Source: Paenibacillus prosopidis
GTDB lineage: Bacteria; Bacillota; Bacilli; Paenibacillales; Paenibacillaceae
Direction: 5' to 3'
Assembly: GCF_003337375.1 (NCBI RefSeq)
Contig: NZ_QPJD01000005.1
Coordinates: forward strand, 1-64,000
Length of the DNA: 64,000 nucleotides
Shown here piece by piece: positions 15,263 through 24,279 of the stretch (position 1 is its first letter; the number at the start of each line of letters is the position of its first letter). Position numbers and translations under genes: made by a program. The notes beneath the pieces were generated by a model. The model did not search any database and was not told the origin of the DNA. It worked only from the letters and a program-made list of their open reading frames with translations.

Positions 15263-15940
15263 ATGAAAATCACCCTGCGTCCGCAGCCTGTTTCCACTAG
15301 GGATGCGGTCTATTTACAACTGAGAGATCAAATACTGAAGCTTGAGCTTCCGCCCGGAACGCCTCTCTCCGAGAATGAGACGTCCCTATTGTTCCAGGTA
15401 AGCCGAACGCCTGTTAGAGAAAGCTTCCTCCGGTTAGCTCAGGAAGGGCTTGTGCAAGTATTGCCGCAGCGAGGCACATTTGTTTCGTTGATTGACACCG
15501 AGCTCGTCGAGGAAGGCCGTTTCATGCGTGAGCAGCTTGAAAAATCGGTCATTCGGCTAGCTTGCGAACAGTTTCCGGAAGAAGCTCTGGCTTCCCTTGA
15601 GCTGAATCTGCTGCAGCAGGAAGCCTCCATGATGAAACAGGATGATAAGCATATGTTTGAACTGGATGAAGCGTTTCATGGAATTATTTTCGAAGGCTGC
15701 CGCAAAATGAACACTTGGTCCGTCATCCAGCAAATGAATGTCCATTTGAATCGCAGCCGCATGCTCAGACTGGCCGATGATCATAATTGGCAGAACCTAT
15801 TTGAGCAGCATCGCAGAATGGCCGAAGCCATTAAGTCAGGAGAAGCTGATTTGGCCGAGCAGCTGATGAAGGAGCACCTGAGCCTTAACATTACGGATCA
15901 AGCCGTATTGAAGGAAAAGTACCCGAGCTATTATAAATAA
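15263..15940 (+). CDS. GntR/FadR-type transcriptional regulator
   Basis: The protein of about 225 residues has an N-terminal winged helix (YLQLRDQILKLELPPGTPLS, then VSRTPVRESFLRLAQEGLV and LPQRGTFVS) and a C-terminal all-helical FCD ligand domain. ATG 15263 has GAGGTG before it, which is better than the in-frame ATG at 15245. It lies 17 bases upstream of uxuA, so it most likely regulates this hexuronate operon by sensing a sugar acid, as UxuR/ExuR-type GntR proteins do. The operator was not located. Confidence 0.9.
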   Translation: MKITLRPQPVSTRDAVYLQLRDQILKLELPPGTPLSENETSLLFQVSRTPVRESFLRLAQEGLVQVLPQRGTFVSLIDTELVEEGRFMREQLEKSVIRLACEQFPEEALASLELNLLQQEASMMKQDDKHMFELDEAFHGIIFEGCRKMNTWSVIQQMNVHLNRSRMLRLADDHNWQNLFEQHRRMAEAIKSGEADLAEQLMKEHLSLNITDQAVLKEKYPSYYK

Positions 15941-15957
15941 TAGGAGGATTGGCAAGT

Positions 15958-17049
15958 ATGAGAATGACGTTCAGATGGTTTGGCGAAGGGAATGATACCG
16001 TTCCCCTCGGCTATATGAAGCAGATTCCAGGGGTAGAAGGCATTGTTTGGTCGCTTCATGACGTTGCTGCCGGCGAGGAATGGCCGATGGAACGAATCCT
16101 GGAGGTTAAGGCGCAAGCGGAACAGGCCGGCTTACATATCGACGTTGTTGAAAGCGTTAACGTACATGAGGACATTAAGCTCGGTTTGCCTTCGCGTGAT
16201 GTATATATTGACAATTATAAGAAAACGATAGAAAAGCTTGGCAAAGCCGGTGTCAAAGTCATCTGCTACAACTTTATGCCGATCTTTGATTGGCTGCGTA
16301 CCGATCTGCACAAGGAGATGGGTGACGGAGCGACGGCTTTATTTTATGAAAACAGCCGAATTGCTGACGCCGATCCTTTTCAACTGGTCGAAGAAATAAA
16401 CGCTAACTCCGCGCTGACGATGCCCGGCTGGGAGCCGGAACGGCTGCAGCATTTAACGAAGCTGTTTGAAGCTTACCAAGGCGTGACGGAAGATCATTTA
16501 TGGGAAAACCTGCGGTATTTTCTGCAAGAAATTATTCCGGTCGCTGCCAAGAACGGCATTCGAATGGCTATTCACCCGGATGATCCACCATGGCCGGTAT
16601 TCGGCCTGCCGCGCATCATGACGGGGCAAGAAAACTTCAGAAAATTTCTTAAGCTTTATGACAGCCCTTATAACGGCATAACGTTATGCAGCGGATCGCT
16701 TGGCGCTAATCCGGGCAACGATATTATTGCCATGATTCACGAGTTTGCCGATCGTATTCCGTTCGCTCATATCCGTAACGTGCGGGTGTTCGATAACGGT
16801 GACTTTATCGAAACATCGCACCGGACGCAGGATGGATCGGTTGATATAGCCGGTATTGTACGTGCTTATCATGAGATAGGCTTCACTGGCTACGCAAGGC
16901 CTGACCACGGCCGCCATATTTGGGATGAGCAATGCAGACCGGGCTACGGTCTATACGACCGCGCGCTTGGCATTATGTACTTGTGGGGGCTGTGGGACGC
17001 GCATCGGGATACTGAAGCTTCTCGTGGAAAAAAGGAGGCTAACGTATGA
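15958..17049 (+). CDS. uxuA: Mannonate dehydratase UxuA
   Basis: The 363-residue enzyme dehydrates D-mannonate to 2-keto-3-deoxygluconate. Family features are the start [53 protein letters not shown] with metal-ligand residues, [16 protein letters not shown] and the C-terminal [12 protein letters not shown]. The TAGGAGGATT site points to ATG 15958 rather than an in-frame TTG at 15949. Its stop overlaps the start of the oxidoreductase gene as ATGA. Confidence 0.96.
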   Translation: MRMTFRWFGEGNDTVPLGYMKQIPGVEGIVWSLHDVAAGEEWPMERILEVKAQAEQAGLHIDVVESVNVHEDIKLGLPSRDVYIDNYKKTIEKLGKAGVKVICYNFMPIFDWLRTDLHKEMGDGATALFYENSRIADADPFQLVEEINANSALTMPGWEPERLQHLTKLFEAYQGVTEDHLWENLRYFLQEIIPVAAKNGIRMAIHPDDPPWPVFGLPRIMTGQENFRKFLKLYDSPYNGITLCSGSLGANPGNDIIAMIHEFADRIPFAHIRNVRVFDNGDFIETSHRTQDGSVDIAGIVRAYHEIGFTGYARPDHGRHIWDEQCRPGYGLYDRALGIMYLWGLWDAHRDTEASRGKKEANV

Positions 17050-17900
17050 TGCAGCTTCCAAAACATGATTCGCTTCAAGGCAAGGTTGTCGTCGTCACCG
17101 GAGGCTCAGGCGTGCTTTGCCGGGTAATGGCGCTGGAGCTGGCCCGTCAGGGTGCCCGTATTGCCATATTGAACCGGACCGCCGAGAAGGGTGAAATTGT
17201 TGCCAGGGAAATTCGGGAAACAGGCGCAACCGCTATCGCCGTCGCATGCGACGTAACCAGCTTGGATAGCACGCGGGAGGCTGGACTTTCCGTGCTCGAG
17301 CAGCTTGGACCATGCGACATTTTAATCAACGGTGCCGGCGGAAACCATCCAAGCGCAAACACGACGAATGAGACCTTTAAGCCTGAGCATTTGAACGCGG
17401 AAAATATGACTACGTTGTTTAATTTAAGCGTGGACGGGTTCCGCAGCGTCATGGACCTCAACTTTGTCGGCACTCTTATCCCGACGCAAATATTTGCTGA
17501 GCAAATGATTAACCGGAAAGGAGCGGTCATCATCAACATTTCGTCGATGAGCGCCCCGTCGCCGATGACCAAGGTTCCGGCTTACAGCGCGGCCAAAGCT
17601 GCGATCAACAACTTCACGCAATGGCTGGCCGTCCATCTCGCGGAATCAGGAATCCGGGTTAACGCCATTGCGCCAGGCTTCTTCCTGACGGAGCAAAACC
17701 GGAAGCTGCTCGTGAACGAGGACGGCACGCTGACCGAGCGTTCGGGAAAAATCATTTCCCACACACCGATGCGGCGGTTCGGCAAACCCGAAGACTTGCT
17801 TGGCGCCTTGCTGTGGCTTGCAGATGAGACGACCTCAGGCTTCGTTACCGGCACGACGATTCCCGTCGACGGCGGATTTTTGGCCTACTCGGGGGTTTAA
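17046..17900 (+). CDS. SDR oxidoreductase, mannonate/fructuronate type
   Basis: The 284-residue short-chain dehydrogenase has the cofactor loop [19 protein letters not shown], the NGAGG motif and catalytic Ser-Tyr-Lys in [11 protein letters not shown] and AYSAAKAA. Translational coupling to uxuA indicates it is the NAD(P)-dependent fructuronate/mannonate oxidoreductase that supplies or removes the UxuA substrate. That is a common Bacillota alternative to UxuB. Confidence 0.92.
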   Translation: MMQLPKHDSLQGKVVVVTGGSGVLCRVMALELARQGARIAILNRTAEKGEIVAREIRETGATAIAVACDVTSLDSTREAGLSVLEQLGPCDILINGAGGNHPSANTTNETFKPEHLNAENMTTLFNLSVDGFRSVMDLNFVGTLIPTQIFAEQMINRKGAVIINISSMSAPSPMTKVPAYSAAKAAINNFTQWLAVHLAESGIRVNAIAPGFFLTEQNRKLLVNEDGTLTERSGKIISHTPMRRFGKPEDLLGALLWLADETTSGFVTGTTIPVDGGFLAYSGV

Positions 17901-17987
17901 AGCTATAGCGGCGATACTACATCTCCCCTCCGTATGAGACGGGCGGCAAAATGCCACCCTACAGGAGGAAGGGAGGGGTGAACAGCT

Positions 17988-18116
17988 ATGACAACGTCCA
18001 AAAACCGCCGAGAAAATGCTTGGAACCAACGTAAGCATACGCAGCAACCGCACGGCAAAGTGAAGTCATTGGATGAGCTAAGCCAGGAAACCGATGGCTC
18101 CAAAGCCAAGGAGTAG
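17988..18116 (+). CDS. Short charged protein of 42 residues
   Basis: The ORF begins MTTSKNRRENAWNQRKHTQQ and continues PHGKVKSLDELSQE, and GAAGGGAGGGGTG precedes the ATG. The highly polar HPHGKVKS-type motif recalls a family of tiny Bacillales proteins (DUF6254-like); I recall this only loosely. It stands alone after the uxuA operon and before a terminator. Confidence 0.6.
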   Translation: MTTSKNRRENAWNQRKHTQQPHGKVKSLDELSQETDGSKAKE

Positions 18117-18243
18117 ACGGTTCGCTAACTGCAGCAGCAAGCAAGCGTAAACGGCATCGCCGTCCTCTGGCGGAGAAGCTTCGTTTCGCGGAGAATTCTA
18201 AGCAGATATAAGTGTGAAACTTATAAATTCTTAGAATTTAAAT

Positions 18244-18291
18244 AAAACCTCCATCCTCGCAAGCATGAGCTGCGCGGTGGAGGTTTTTTCC
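18244..18291 (+). terminator. Intrinsic terminator
   Basis: AAAACCTCCA pairs with GGTGGAGGTTTT around a GC-rich loop, followed by TTTTTT. It closes the small-protein transcript and can also act on the minus strand. Confidence 0.7.
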
Positions 18292-18341
18292 GATTAATCG
18301 TTCGTAACAGCGATTACAGACCACTCTGACGGTTGCACCAC

Positions 18342-18635
18342 CTATTTGATAATAAAAGCGCAGTCAAACTCGGCAGCGGCTTTAAAATCCAGCTCCGTAA
18401 GTCCGCCATCATGCCAAGTCGTCATACGCAGCGTAACCATTTTATAGTCTATAGAAATAAAGGGATGGTGATTGAGTTTCTCCGAAGCTTGCGCAACCCG
18501 ATTCACAAATTCAATGCCGTCTAAAAACGTGCGAAACCGATATTTTTTGACGATCCATTTGCCGTCCTCCCGCTTCCATCCGTCACTCGCGGCCAGTCTT
18601 TCCTCAATTTGCTCCTCTGTCAGCTTCATCATCAA
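18342..18635 (-). CDS. Pterin-4a-carbinolamine dehydratase
   Basis: The 97-residue protein matches the PhhB/DcoH family: GWKREDGKWIVKKYRF, the active-site histidines in KLNHHPFISIDY and TTWHDGGLTELD. It dehydrates 4a-hydroxytetrahydropterin. No phenylalanine hydroxylase gene is nearby, so its role here may be general pterin recycling. Three Met codons open the frame; the downstream ones are equally possible starts. Confidence 0.93.
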   Translation of the reverse strand: MMMKLTEEQIEERLAASDGWKREDGKWIVKKYRFRTFLDGIEFVNRVAQASEKLNHHPFISIDYKMVTLRMTTWHDGGLTELDFKAAAEFDCAFIIK

Positions 18636-18749
18636 TCACTCCTTCAATCACTTCTTATATACCAATCTATATTTCTAATCATTATCTCACAATCCTATTC
18701 GAGCGAACAGATTGACCTTCAAGCCTAATATCCCCTAAATGCGGGGCTT

Positions 18750-18990
18750 AGCTGAATGCGGACACAGCTATAATGGAAAAATACAGTAACTTTTGGCATT
18801 TAGGCCTTTGCGGTTGCTCTATAATGGAAATATCCAATGTAGAATGTCCATTGAAGGCCTATTTCACTCGGTTATGTCCCATTTAGCTGATTTTTACTGT
18901 ACGAAATCCAATGTAGCTCCGCGCTCCAACAAACTTCTGCTCCTATCCTGTACCGAATCCATTGTAGAACAACACTAATCCCCTTATTAG
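18750..18990. repeat. Degenerate imperfect repeats, intergenic
   Basis: Related blocks recur. CTATAATGGAAA appears twice, each followed by a GGCCT block, and versions of TGTACGAAATCCAATGTAG and TGTACCGAATCCATTGTAG follow. Spacing is about 55-75 bases with heavy divergence. No plausible gene covers the stretch from 18700 to 19190. I regard it as decayed interspersed repeat sequence. Confidence 0.4.
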
Positions 18991-19164
18991 GTGGAAGTAA
19001 AGTACAGGTGGTTTGATTGGATTTCATACAATCAGGCCAATAGGAAGGAGTTATCTCAGTTTGAGAGGATTTTGTACAGTCAAACGAAAAACTAGCCCTC
19101 TCCAAAAAGTCTAATTCAATTATAGGATTGGCTTGTATGTATCAGGGGGAAGCTGGTTTTAAAC

Positions 19165-19197
19165 CAGCACAAAAAAAGGCGGATTTTCGTTTCCGCC
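19165..19197 (-). terminator. Intrinsic terminator of the HTH gene
   Basis: On the minus strand GGCGGAAA pairs with TTTCCGCC-type sequence (GGCGGAAACGAAAATCCGCC) followed by TTTTTTT. It lies directly past the stop of the XRE gene. Confidence 0.8.
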
Positions 19198-19416
19198 TCA
19201 CCTCTGCTCTGACCGGAGCTCATAGAGCTCGCGCACATCGCAATTTATCGTGTCGGCAATGGATATGGCTACTTTTAAAGGCATTATTCGTACGTTGTCT
19301 ATATAATCTCCTATTCTCTCCGGCTTATATAACAGCTCAGCAGCAAGCTGCTCCCTGCTCATTCCGCATTCGGATAATCGCTGCTCCAGCAAGCAGCGGC
19401 CTAGTTCAAATTTCAT
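19198..19416 (-). CDS. Small XRE-type helix-turn-helix protein
   Basis: This 72-residue single-domain DNA-binding protein has ECGMSREQLAAELLYKPERIGDYI as the helix-turn-helix and PLKVAISIADTINCDVRELYEL as the closing helices of a Cro/C1 fold. It has no effector domain. Its own terminator follows. Targets are unknown and no phage genes are close. Confidence 0.8.
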   Translation of the reverse strand: MKFELGRCLLEQRLSECGMSREQLAAELLYKPERIGDYIDNVRIMPLKVAISIADTINCDVRELYELRSEQR

Positions 19417-19607
19417 GTGGTTGCCCCTCCGTCAAGAAGAATGTTACAACTCCATTGTAGCCAATTTCCGCTCTAACTATTTTACATGACAGCTCTAAAT
19501 TATGTACACTTAGAAGATAGAAGGAAATGGCCATCTTTTCAGATGGGCGACTCTCCTGAATAAGTGTAAGAAACATTCAATTTTAAGAGTGGGGTGTATA
19601 GATAGAA

Positions 19608-20189
19608 ATGACCGTCTATATCGCACTGCTGCGCGGCATTAATGTCAGCGGGCAGAAGATTATTAAAATGGAGCACTTAAGAGCTGTTTTCAAAGAGATG
19701 CAGTTTAAGCAGGTTCGAACGTATATCCAAAGCGGCAATGTCGTTTTTGAAACGGAAGAACAAGACACTTCGCTGCTAGAAAAGAAAATCGAACAAAAGA
19801 TTGAGCAGGTGTACAGCTTCCAAGTCCCTGTTATGGTGCGGACGAGCCGCGAGCTTGAGCTCATCGTCGAACAAAATCCAATTGACATCACAGAGCTTTC
19901 GGCAAATGAGAAGATTTACGTCTCCTTTTTATCACAGGAGCCTAATATCGAGGCCGTTCAACTATTAAAGACATTCGAAAGCGACATTGACGATTTTCAC
20001 GTTCACGGCCGCGAAGTCTATATTTTGATCCGGGCAGGCTATGGAGAATCACTGTTCTCCAACAACTTTTTGGAGAAAAAGCTTACGGTTTCTGCGACTA
20101 CGCGTAACTGGGCTACCGTTAATAAGCTGATTGCCATGGCTGCCTTACCGGCCCCAAGCACAAAAAAAGACCGCAATACGGGTAGTTAA
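19608..20189 (+). CDS. DUF1697 family protein
   Basis: The 193-residue protein begins YIALLRGINVSGQKIIKMEHL and contains TYIQSGNVVFE and TARNW-like SATTRNWATVNKL, the conserved blocks of DUF1697. Function is unknown. It is a monocistronic gene whose terminator hairpin overlaps its last codons. Confidence 0.9.
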   Translation: MTVYIALLRGINVSGQKIIKMEHLRAVFKEMQFKQVRTYIQSGNVVFETEEQDTSLLEKKIEQKIEQVYSFQVPVMVRTSRELELIVEQNPIDITELSANEKIYVSFLSQEPNIEAVQLLKTFESDIDDFHVHGREVYILIRAGYGESLFSNNFLEKKLTVSATTRNWATVNKLIAMAALPAPSTKKDRNTGS

Positions 20190-20206
20190 CTCGCATTGCG
20201 GTCTTT
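20167..20206. terminator. Terminator overlapping end of DUF1697 gene
   Basis: AAGACCGCAAT pairs with ATTGCGGTCTT, followed by TTGTT on the plus strand. It can also serve the convergent HesB-like gene. Confidence 0.75.
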
Positions 20207-20255
20207 TGTTATCATACCTATTATATGATCGCCTGCAGCTCATGAGCGCTGCGTA

Positions 20256-20543
20256 TTATTCCACATCCATCTTAATTTCTTCATACTTCTCGTCAAACGA
20301 AATCCGCAGGTCCTTGTTCTCCAAGTACCAGATATTATCTTCCTCAATATAAAATGTAACGCCCTCCACTGCTTCGCTCAAACCCGCGCTTCTAGGAACA
20401 TCCTTAATGACGCCAAGCGATAGCCCTGGATGAACGCTGCCGCAGCCGCCCAAGCGGACGAATATTCTGACGGAGTCTCCATCGGCCAATCCCATTTCAG
20501 TCTTGTACCAGCGTGCCGCTGGCTGCTCCACCACTAATTTCAT
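20256..20543 (-). CDS. HesB/YadR/YfhF-type iron-sulfur family protein
   Basis: The 95-residue protein has the compact IscA/HesB fold pattern with VRIFVRLGGCGSVHPGLSLGV and a C-terminal EEDNIWYLENKDLRISFDE. The Cys triad of true A-type carriers is not complete, as is usual for this Gram-positive subgroup, so iron-sulfur binding is uncertain. Monocistronic. Confidence 0.85.
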   Translation of the reverse strand: MKLVVEQPAARWYKTEMGLADGDSVRIFVRLGGCGSVHPGLSLGVIKDVPRSAGLSEAVEGVTFYIEEDNIWYLENKDLRISFDEKYEEIKMDVE

Positions 20544-20945
20544 CGCTGTCAGCTCCTTAGTTTGTATAGAAATTGTAAAAATATCTATGCTCTAAATATA
20601 TACTCCTCATATGATTATATATATGCTATGTCCTACTTAGAGTTGTGGGAAAAGCCGCATAATCAATGGCTTTTTTCAAAAATTTACTGGACGCTGCCAT
20701 CTACTCCATCATTACGAATATAGTTGACGTTGTCAACCTTACATCATATTTTTCTGCTGAAGCACGCCAATAGGAAATAATGTATTTAAAATGAAATATA
20801 AAAAAACTTGCGTGATTGTCCGTAAGTAACGGCCAGTCGTTCACGCAAGGTCCCATGACATTGTCGGCATAGATTAGCATAACAATTGAATTGATATTTG
20901 CTCCTATTGCAACGAATTGCAATGATAGGAGCACAACTCGCTCCC
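20544..20945. other. Intergenic region with palindrome and terminator
   Basis: This 400-base stretch holds no convincing gene. It contains the palindrome GTTGACGTTGTCAAC at 20723-20737, overlapping a plus-strand promoter-like TTGACG-N17-TATTTT that leads into no gene, and the VanW-gene terminator at 20807-20849. Confidence 0.55.
20807..20849 (-). terminator. Terminator downstream of VanW-domain gene
   Basis: CTTGCGTG pairs with CACGCAAG and encloses a nested CCGT/ACGG stem; on the minus strand it is followed by seven T. It lies about 95 bases past the gene stop. Confidence 0.75.
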
Positions 20946-21878
20946 TCACGGCTCCAAACCGCTGACGTTCATTTCGCTCCTGACCTCTTCCGGCAATTTT
21001 TTCGATGCGCTGGGCACCATCCTCGGCTTGTCATTAATCACATCCGAAGAGCAGATAACGATGCTTACTTGGCCTCCCTGCGCGAATGCACGGATGAGGA
21101 TCGGTTGATTGTATTTGTTTTGAAACACAAAATCCGGACCATACCAGCTTACCGTTGCATCGCGGCCGGGCGGCACATACGGGACGTTCCGGCTGTGGGA
21201 ATAACGCTGGATAATATGGAGACCGGCACGGTCTACCGCATTGAATAGTGTCGACGATATTTGGCATATTCCTCCGCCGACTCCTTCGGATACCTCTCCT
21301 CTTACAATAACCGGCGCCCGCAAATAACCTCGATCATCCGTCCGCTTCCCCACCACCTCATTAAACGAGAACATCTCCCCTGGAAAAACGACATAATTGT
21401 TAATAGCTTTAGCGGCTAGCCCGATATTGTGAGACCGGTTCTTATTTCTTATATTATAATATGTAAAATATTGACCGATCTTTTTCACCTTAATGGAAGC
21501 CAATAGTTCGCTGTCAACCTTAGGGTAAATAGGTAATAAAGGCACTTCCATTCTGGAGAAGCCACCCTCGAATATGTAGCTGTAAAGCTGCTCCGTAAAG
21601 CTTCTCCGGTCAAGCCTGCTGCCCGTTTTCTCGGGGATGATTCTCCCTCCCCCGTCGAGTGCGGCATTTATGGGAGCACGATGGATCCGCTTATCCATGT
21701 CATCCATTAATTTGTTTATTTTATCATTGTCAACAAGCGGAACTCCCGGCAGCGGAAGCGTATATTCGGAACGTTTCAGCTCCGCAATCGTTTGACCTTG
21801 CTGTTCTACAACTAAAGGATCGGTTACGCCTGCTTGCTGAAAAAGTAATAAAACAGCCAAAACCCAATGCACGCTCAT
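20946..21878 (-). CDS. Exported VanW domain protein
   Basis: The protein of about 310 residues has an N-terminal signal sequence (MSVHWVLAVLLLFQQAG). The VanW domain shows AAKAINNYVVFPGEMFSFNEVVG, then GGGICQISSTLFNAV and RYSHSRNVPYVPPGRDATV. VanW proteins are often beside glycopeptide resistance or cell-wall genes but their activity is unsettled. The frame is open to 21959, yet ATG 21878 opens the signal peptide and follows GGGAAGGCG. No van genes are near, so a general envelope role is likelier than resistance. Confidence 0.9.
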   Translation of the reverse strand: MSVHWVLAVLLLFQQAGVTDPLVVEQQGQTIAELKRSEYTLPLPGVPLVDNDKINKLMDDMDKRIHRAPINAALDGGGRIIPEKTGSRLDRRSFTEQLYSYIFEGGFSRMEVPLLPIYPKVDSELLASIKVKKIGQYFTYYNIRNKNRSHNIGLAAKAINNYVVFPGEMFSFNEVVGKRTDDRGYLRAPVIVRGEVSEGVGGGICQISSTLFNAVDRAGLHIIQRYSHSRNVPYVPPGRDATVSWYGPDFVFQNKYNQPILIRAFAQGGQVSIVICSSDVINDKPRMVPSASKKLPEEVRSEMNVSGLEP

Positions 21879-22043
21879 GTTCGCTCGCCTTCCCCATACG
21901 TTATTATCTGGGATAGTATGAATCAAATATGACAAGGCCATACACAAATAAGTACTCACATAAATAATGGACGGTTTGCTGAAAATACACGGGTAGCATT
22001 TGTATCCGTATCTTCAACTTCAACTATGTCCGGAGGGAATACG

Positions 22044-23216
22044 ATGAACCGGTTTTTTCGTCAAATGGCTGCGATTGTCACGGCAGCTTTCTTTTGCACG
22101 CTTATTACGCATAACCATTCAGCATTTGCAGCTGAACAGCCAGAGACATACAGGGTTATCCTCACTGTACGTTCAGGGCAAAATGCGGCATTCATTACCG
22201 AGCTTGATATCCAGAGCTCCGAAATTACCCGTGCTTTGAACTCTGCCAAGCAGGAGACTATTTCTGATCCTTCCTATATGCCCGATATTGACGTGTCCTT
22301 GCTTCAAAATAATAAACGAATACATTTTCATCTAGAGCCAACCGGTAATTTATGGAACGAATCTACATCCCAAAGGCTTGTTTTGACAAAAAAGGCATCA
22401 GACAAATTGCTTCAATTAGCGGATTCGTTGCGGGCACATCATTACGGAAAAATGATTCCATGGGAATCTGCAGCGCATATGGTGCCTAAAAAAAGCATTT
22501 TCTCCGTAACTGATTTGGGGACAGGCTTAACCTTCCTGGTTCAACGGAGGGCGGGAAAGGATCATGCGGACGTGCAGCCGGTGACAAAAGAAGATACTCG
22601 AATTATGAAACAAATCTATCATGACGGCTGGAGCTGGAAAAGGAAAGCGGTTCTCGTTCATTCAGGCGATGAATGGATAGCCGCTTCTATGAACGGCATG
22701 CCCCATGGAGGGGACGGTATTCCGGGGAACGGTTTTTCCGGACATTTCTGCATTCACTTCTATCTAAGCAGTACTCATAAGTCAGAGCTTCCTGACTTAA
22801 CGCATCAGATTATGGTGCACAAGGCTGCCGGTAATTTGAGGCCTTTTTTTGATTCGGCCTCACCGCTTATTTTAGCTAAAAGCTTCGTAGAAGTAATGAA
22901 CCATCAGGATCAGGAATTGCTTCAGCAGGTTGCGGAAGGTTTATCGAAGGAAAAATTCGCATATTTCGCCCAGGAAATGGAGTCGCTCGGTTCCATTCGT
23001 GAAAAAAAACAGTCGAGAACAAGCGGCGCAGATGATGAGGCCTTCGAAGATAGCTTATCTGCTGAAATCAGATTGCCAATTACGATTCATAAACAAAGCC
23101 ATGCTGAGCGACACACCGATTACAGGTTTATTTTCAAACGGGAATCAAAGCAATCGCCTTGGCGTATCCAAGACATTTTGACGGACAAAGATAAGATGGA
23201 TCCGAAAGCTCTTTGA
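22044..23216 (+). CDS. Exported protein with HGG...GHFCIHF domain
   Basis: The 390-residue protein has a signal peptide (MNRFFRQMAAIVTAAFF, cleavage after AFA). Residues about 135-245 form a conserved block starting SIFSVTDLGTGLTFLVQRRA, then HADVQPVTKED, WSWKRKAVLV, MNGMPHGGDGI and GHFCIHF. The His-Gly-Gly then Gly-His-x-Cys-Ile pattern resembles the active site of YkuD L,D-transpeptidases, but spacing differs. I treat this as a possible cell-wall enzyme of unassigned family. CCGGAGGG supports ATG 22044. The C-terminal third looks like a separate ligand-binding or NTF2-like region. Confidence 0.75.
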   Translation: MNRFFRQMAAIVTAAFFCTLITHNHSAFAAEQPETYRVILTVRSGQNAAFITELDIQSSEITRALNSAKQETISDPSYMPDIDVSLLQNNKRIHFHLEPTGNLWNESTSQRLVLTKKASDKLLQLADSLRAHHYGKMIPWESAAHMVPKKSIFSVTDLGTGLTFLVQRRAGKDHADVQPVTKEDTRIMKQIYHDGWSWKRKAVLVHSGDEWIAASMNGMPHGGDGIPGNGFSGHFCIHFYLSSTHKSELPDLTHQIMVHKAAGNLRPFFDSASPLILAKSFVEVMNHQDQELLQQVAEGLSKEKFAYFAQEMESLGSIREKKQSRTSGADDEAFEDSLSAEIRLPITIHKQSHAERHTDYRFIFKRESKQSPWRIQDILTDKDKMDPKAL

Positions 23217-23261
23217 ACGATGAACAAAGGCTGCCGTTCTGATCTTCGGCAGCCTAATTTG

Positions 23262-24275
23262 TTACAACAATCCGTTTCTCAGCGAAACTACCCGGTTCTC
23301 CTTGGCTGAAATATAGGCGCTGTCGAGCAATGAAACCGAATGTAAATTATCTCTTGCACTATTAGCTGCCTCTATCCCCGTTTCAATCCATACGAGCAGC
23401 TGGTCCAAGCCGTCAAATACGGCTTCCTCGATCGGCATCACCGCTTGCCAGGTTTGAACAGGCGTCGGATTCCAATTTGGAACACCAGAGGGATCCCGGC
23501 GGTATAAACCAATCACATCCGAATTGGAGCTAATTACACCTTCACTGCCGAGAACGACTAAATCATTTTTAATAAAAGGGCTGGAAAAGCTTTGCGTGAA
23601 ATGTGCGCGGACTCCGTTAGCAAACGTCATTTGAACGGTTGCATCGGTTTCCCCGATACAATCGACTGCACTTGAAGAATACGCGCTGCAATATACCGAA
23701 TCGGCTTCCGAATTAGCCATGCGTCGTATACCGTCTAACCAATGAATCGCCATAACCGCCAATGCATGCCGTTCGGTACTCACTCTCCAACCTTTATCCT
23801 GACGGTAAAAAAGAGAGGAGAAATGAATGCCTTCCAGCTTTCCAACCATCCCTTCCTGAATAAGTCCGCGAATATAATCAAACTTATGATGCTTCCGAAA
23901 GTTCTGATTAACGGAAACCGGAACCTGCCTGCGGGCTGCTTCCTCTGCAATACTTTTAGCTTCGGAGTAAGTATCTGCGAACGGCTTCTCTACAAAAACC
24001 GGAATGCCGGCCTCAAGCAGAGGAGCCATTACGCTGCTTCGAATGGTTGAGGGGGTGCATACGACCGCAACCTCCATGCCGGAGTTACGTATCATTTCCT
24101 GCAAATCGGTATACCGCCCGGGAATCCCGAATTCATCAGCCCGTTCATGAACCGCTGCTTCATTTGGATCGCACATCGCTACGACTTTTACGCGATCCTG
24201 ATGCTTCTCATAGCCCTTCAAATGCATTCGTGTCACGGCTCCAGCTCCAACAAACCCTACTTTAAACGTCCTCAT
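23262..24275 (-). CDS. Gfo/Idh/MocA family oxidoreductase
   Basis: The 337-residue enzyme has an N-terminal Rossmann motif (VGFVGAGAVTRMHLKGY), VFVEKPFADTYSEAKSIAEEA with the catalytic Lys in EKP, and the C-terminal alpha/beta domain. It is the last gene of a three-gene unit with a TIM-barrel isomerase and a cupin, separated from the isomerase by 4 bases. The set suggests oxidation and isomerisation of an inositol- or sugar-derived substrate. Confidence 0.93.
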   Translation of the reverse strand: MRTFKVGFVGAGAVTRMHLKGYEKHQDRVKVVAMCDPNEAAVHERADEFGIPGRYTDLQEMIRNSGMEVAVVCTPSTIRSSVMAPLLEAGIPVFVEKPFADTYSEAKSIAEEAARRQVPVSVNQNFRKHHKFDYIRGLIQEGMVGKLEGIHFSSLFYRQDKGWRVSTERHALAVMAIHWLDGIRRMANSEADSVYCSAYSSSAVDCIGETDATVQMTFANGVRAHFTQSFSSPFIKNDLVVLGSEGVISSNSDVIGLYRRDPSGVPNWNPTPVQTWQAVMPIEEAVFDGLDQLLVWIETGIEAANSARDNLHSVSLLDSAYISAKENRVVSLRNGLL

Positions 24276-24279
24276 CCCT

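Noticed and set aside
20946-21878. Vancomycin resistance gene
   Set aside because: Only the VanW domain is present; no vanA/B/H/X/Y/R/S-type gene is nearby, so resistance is not supported.
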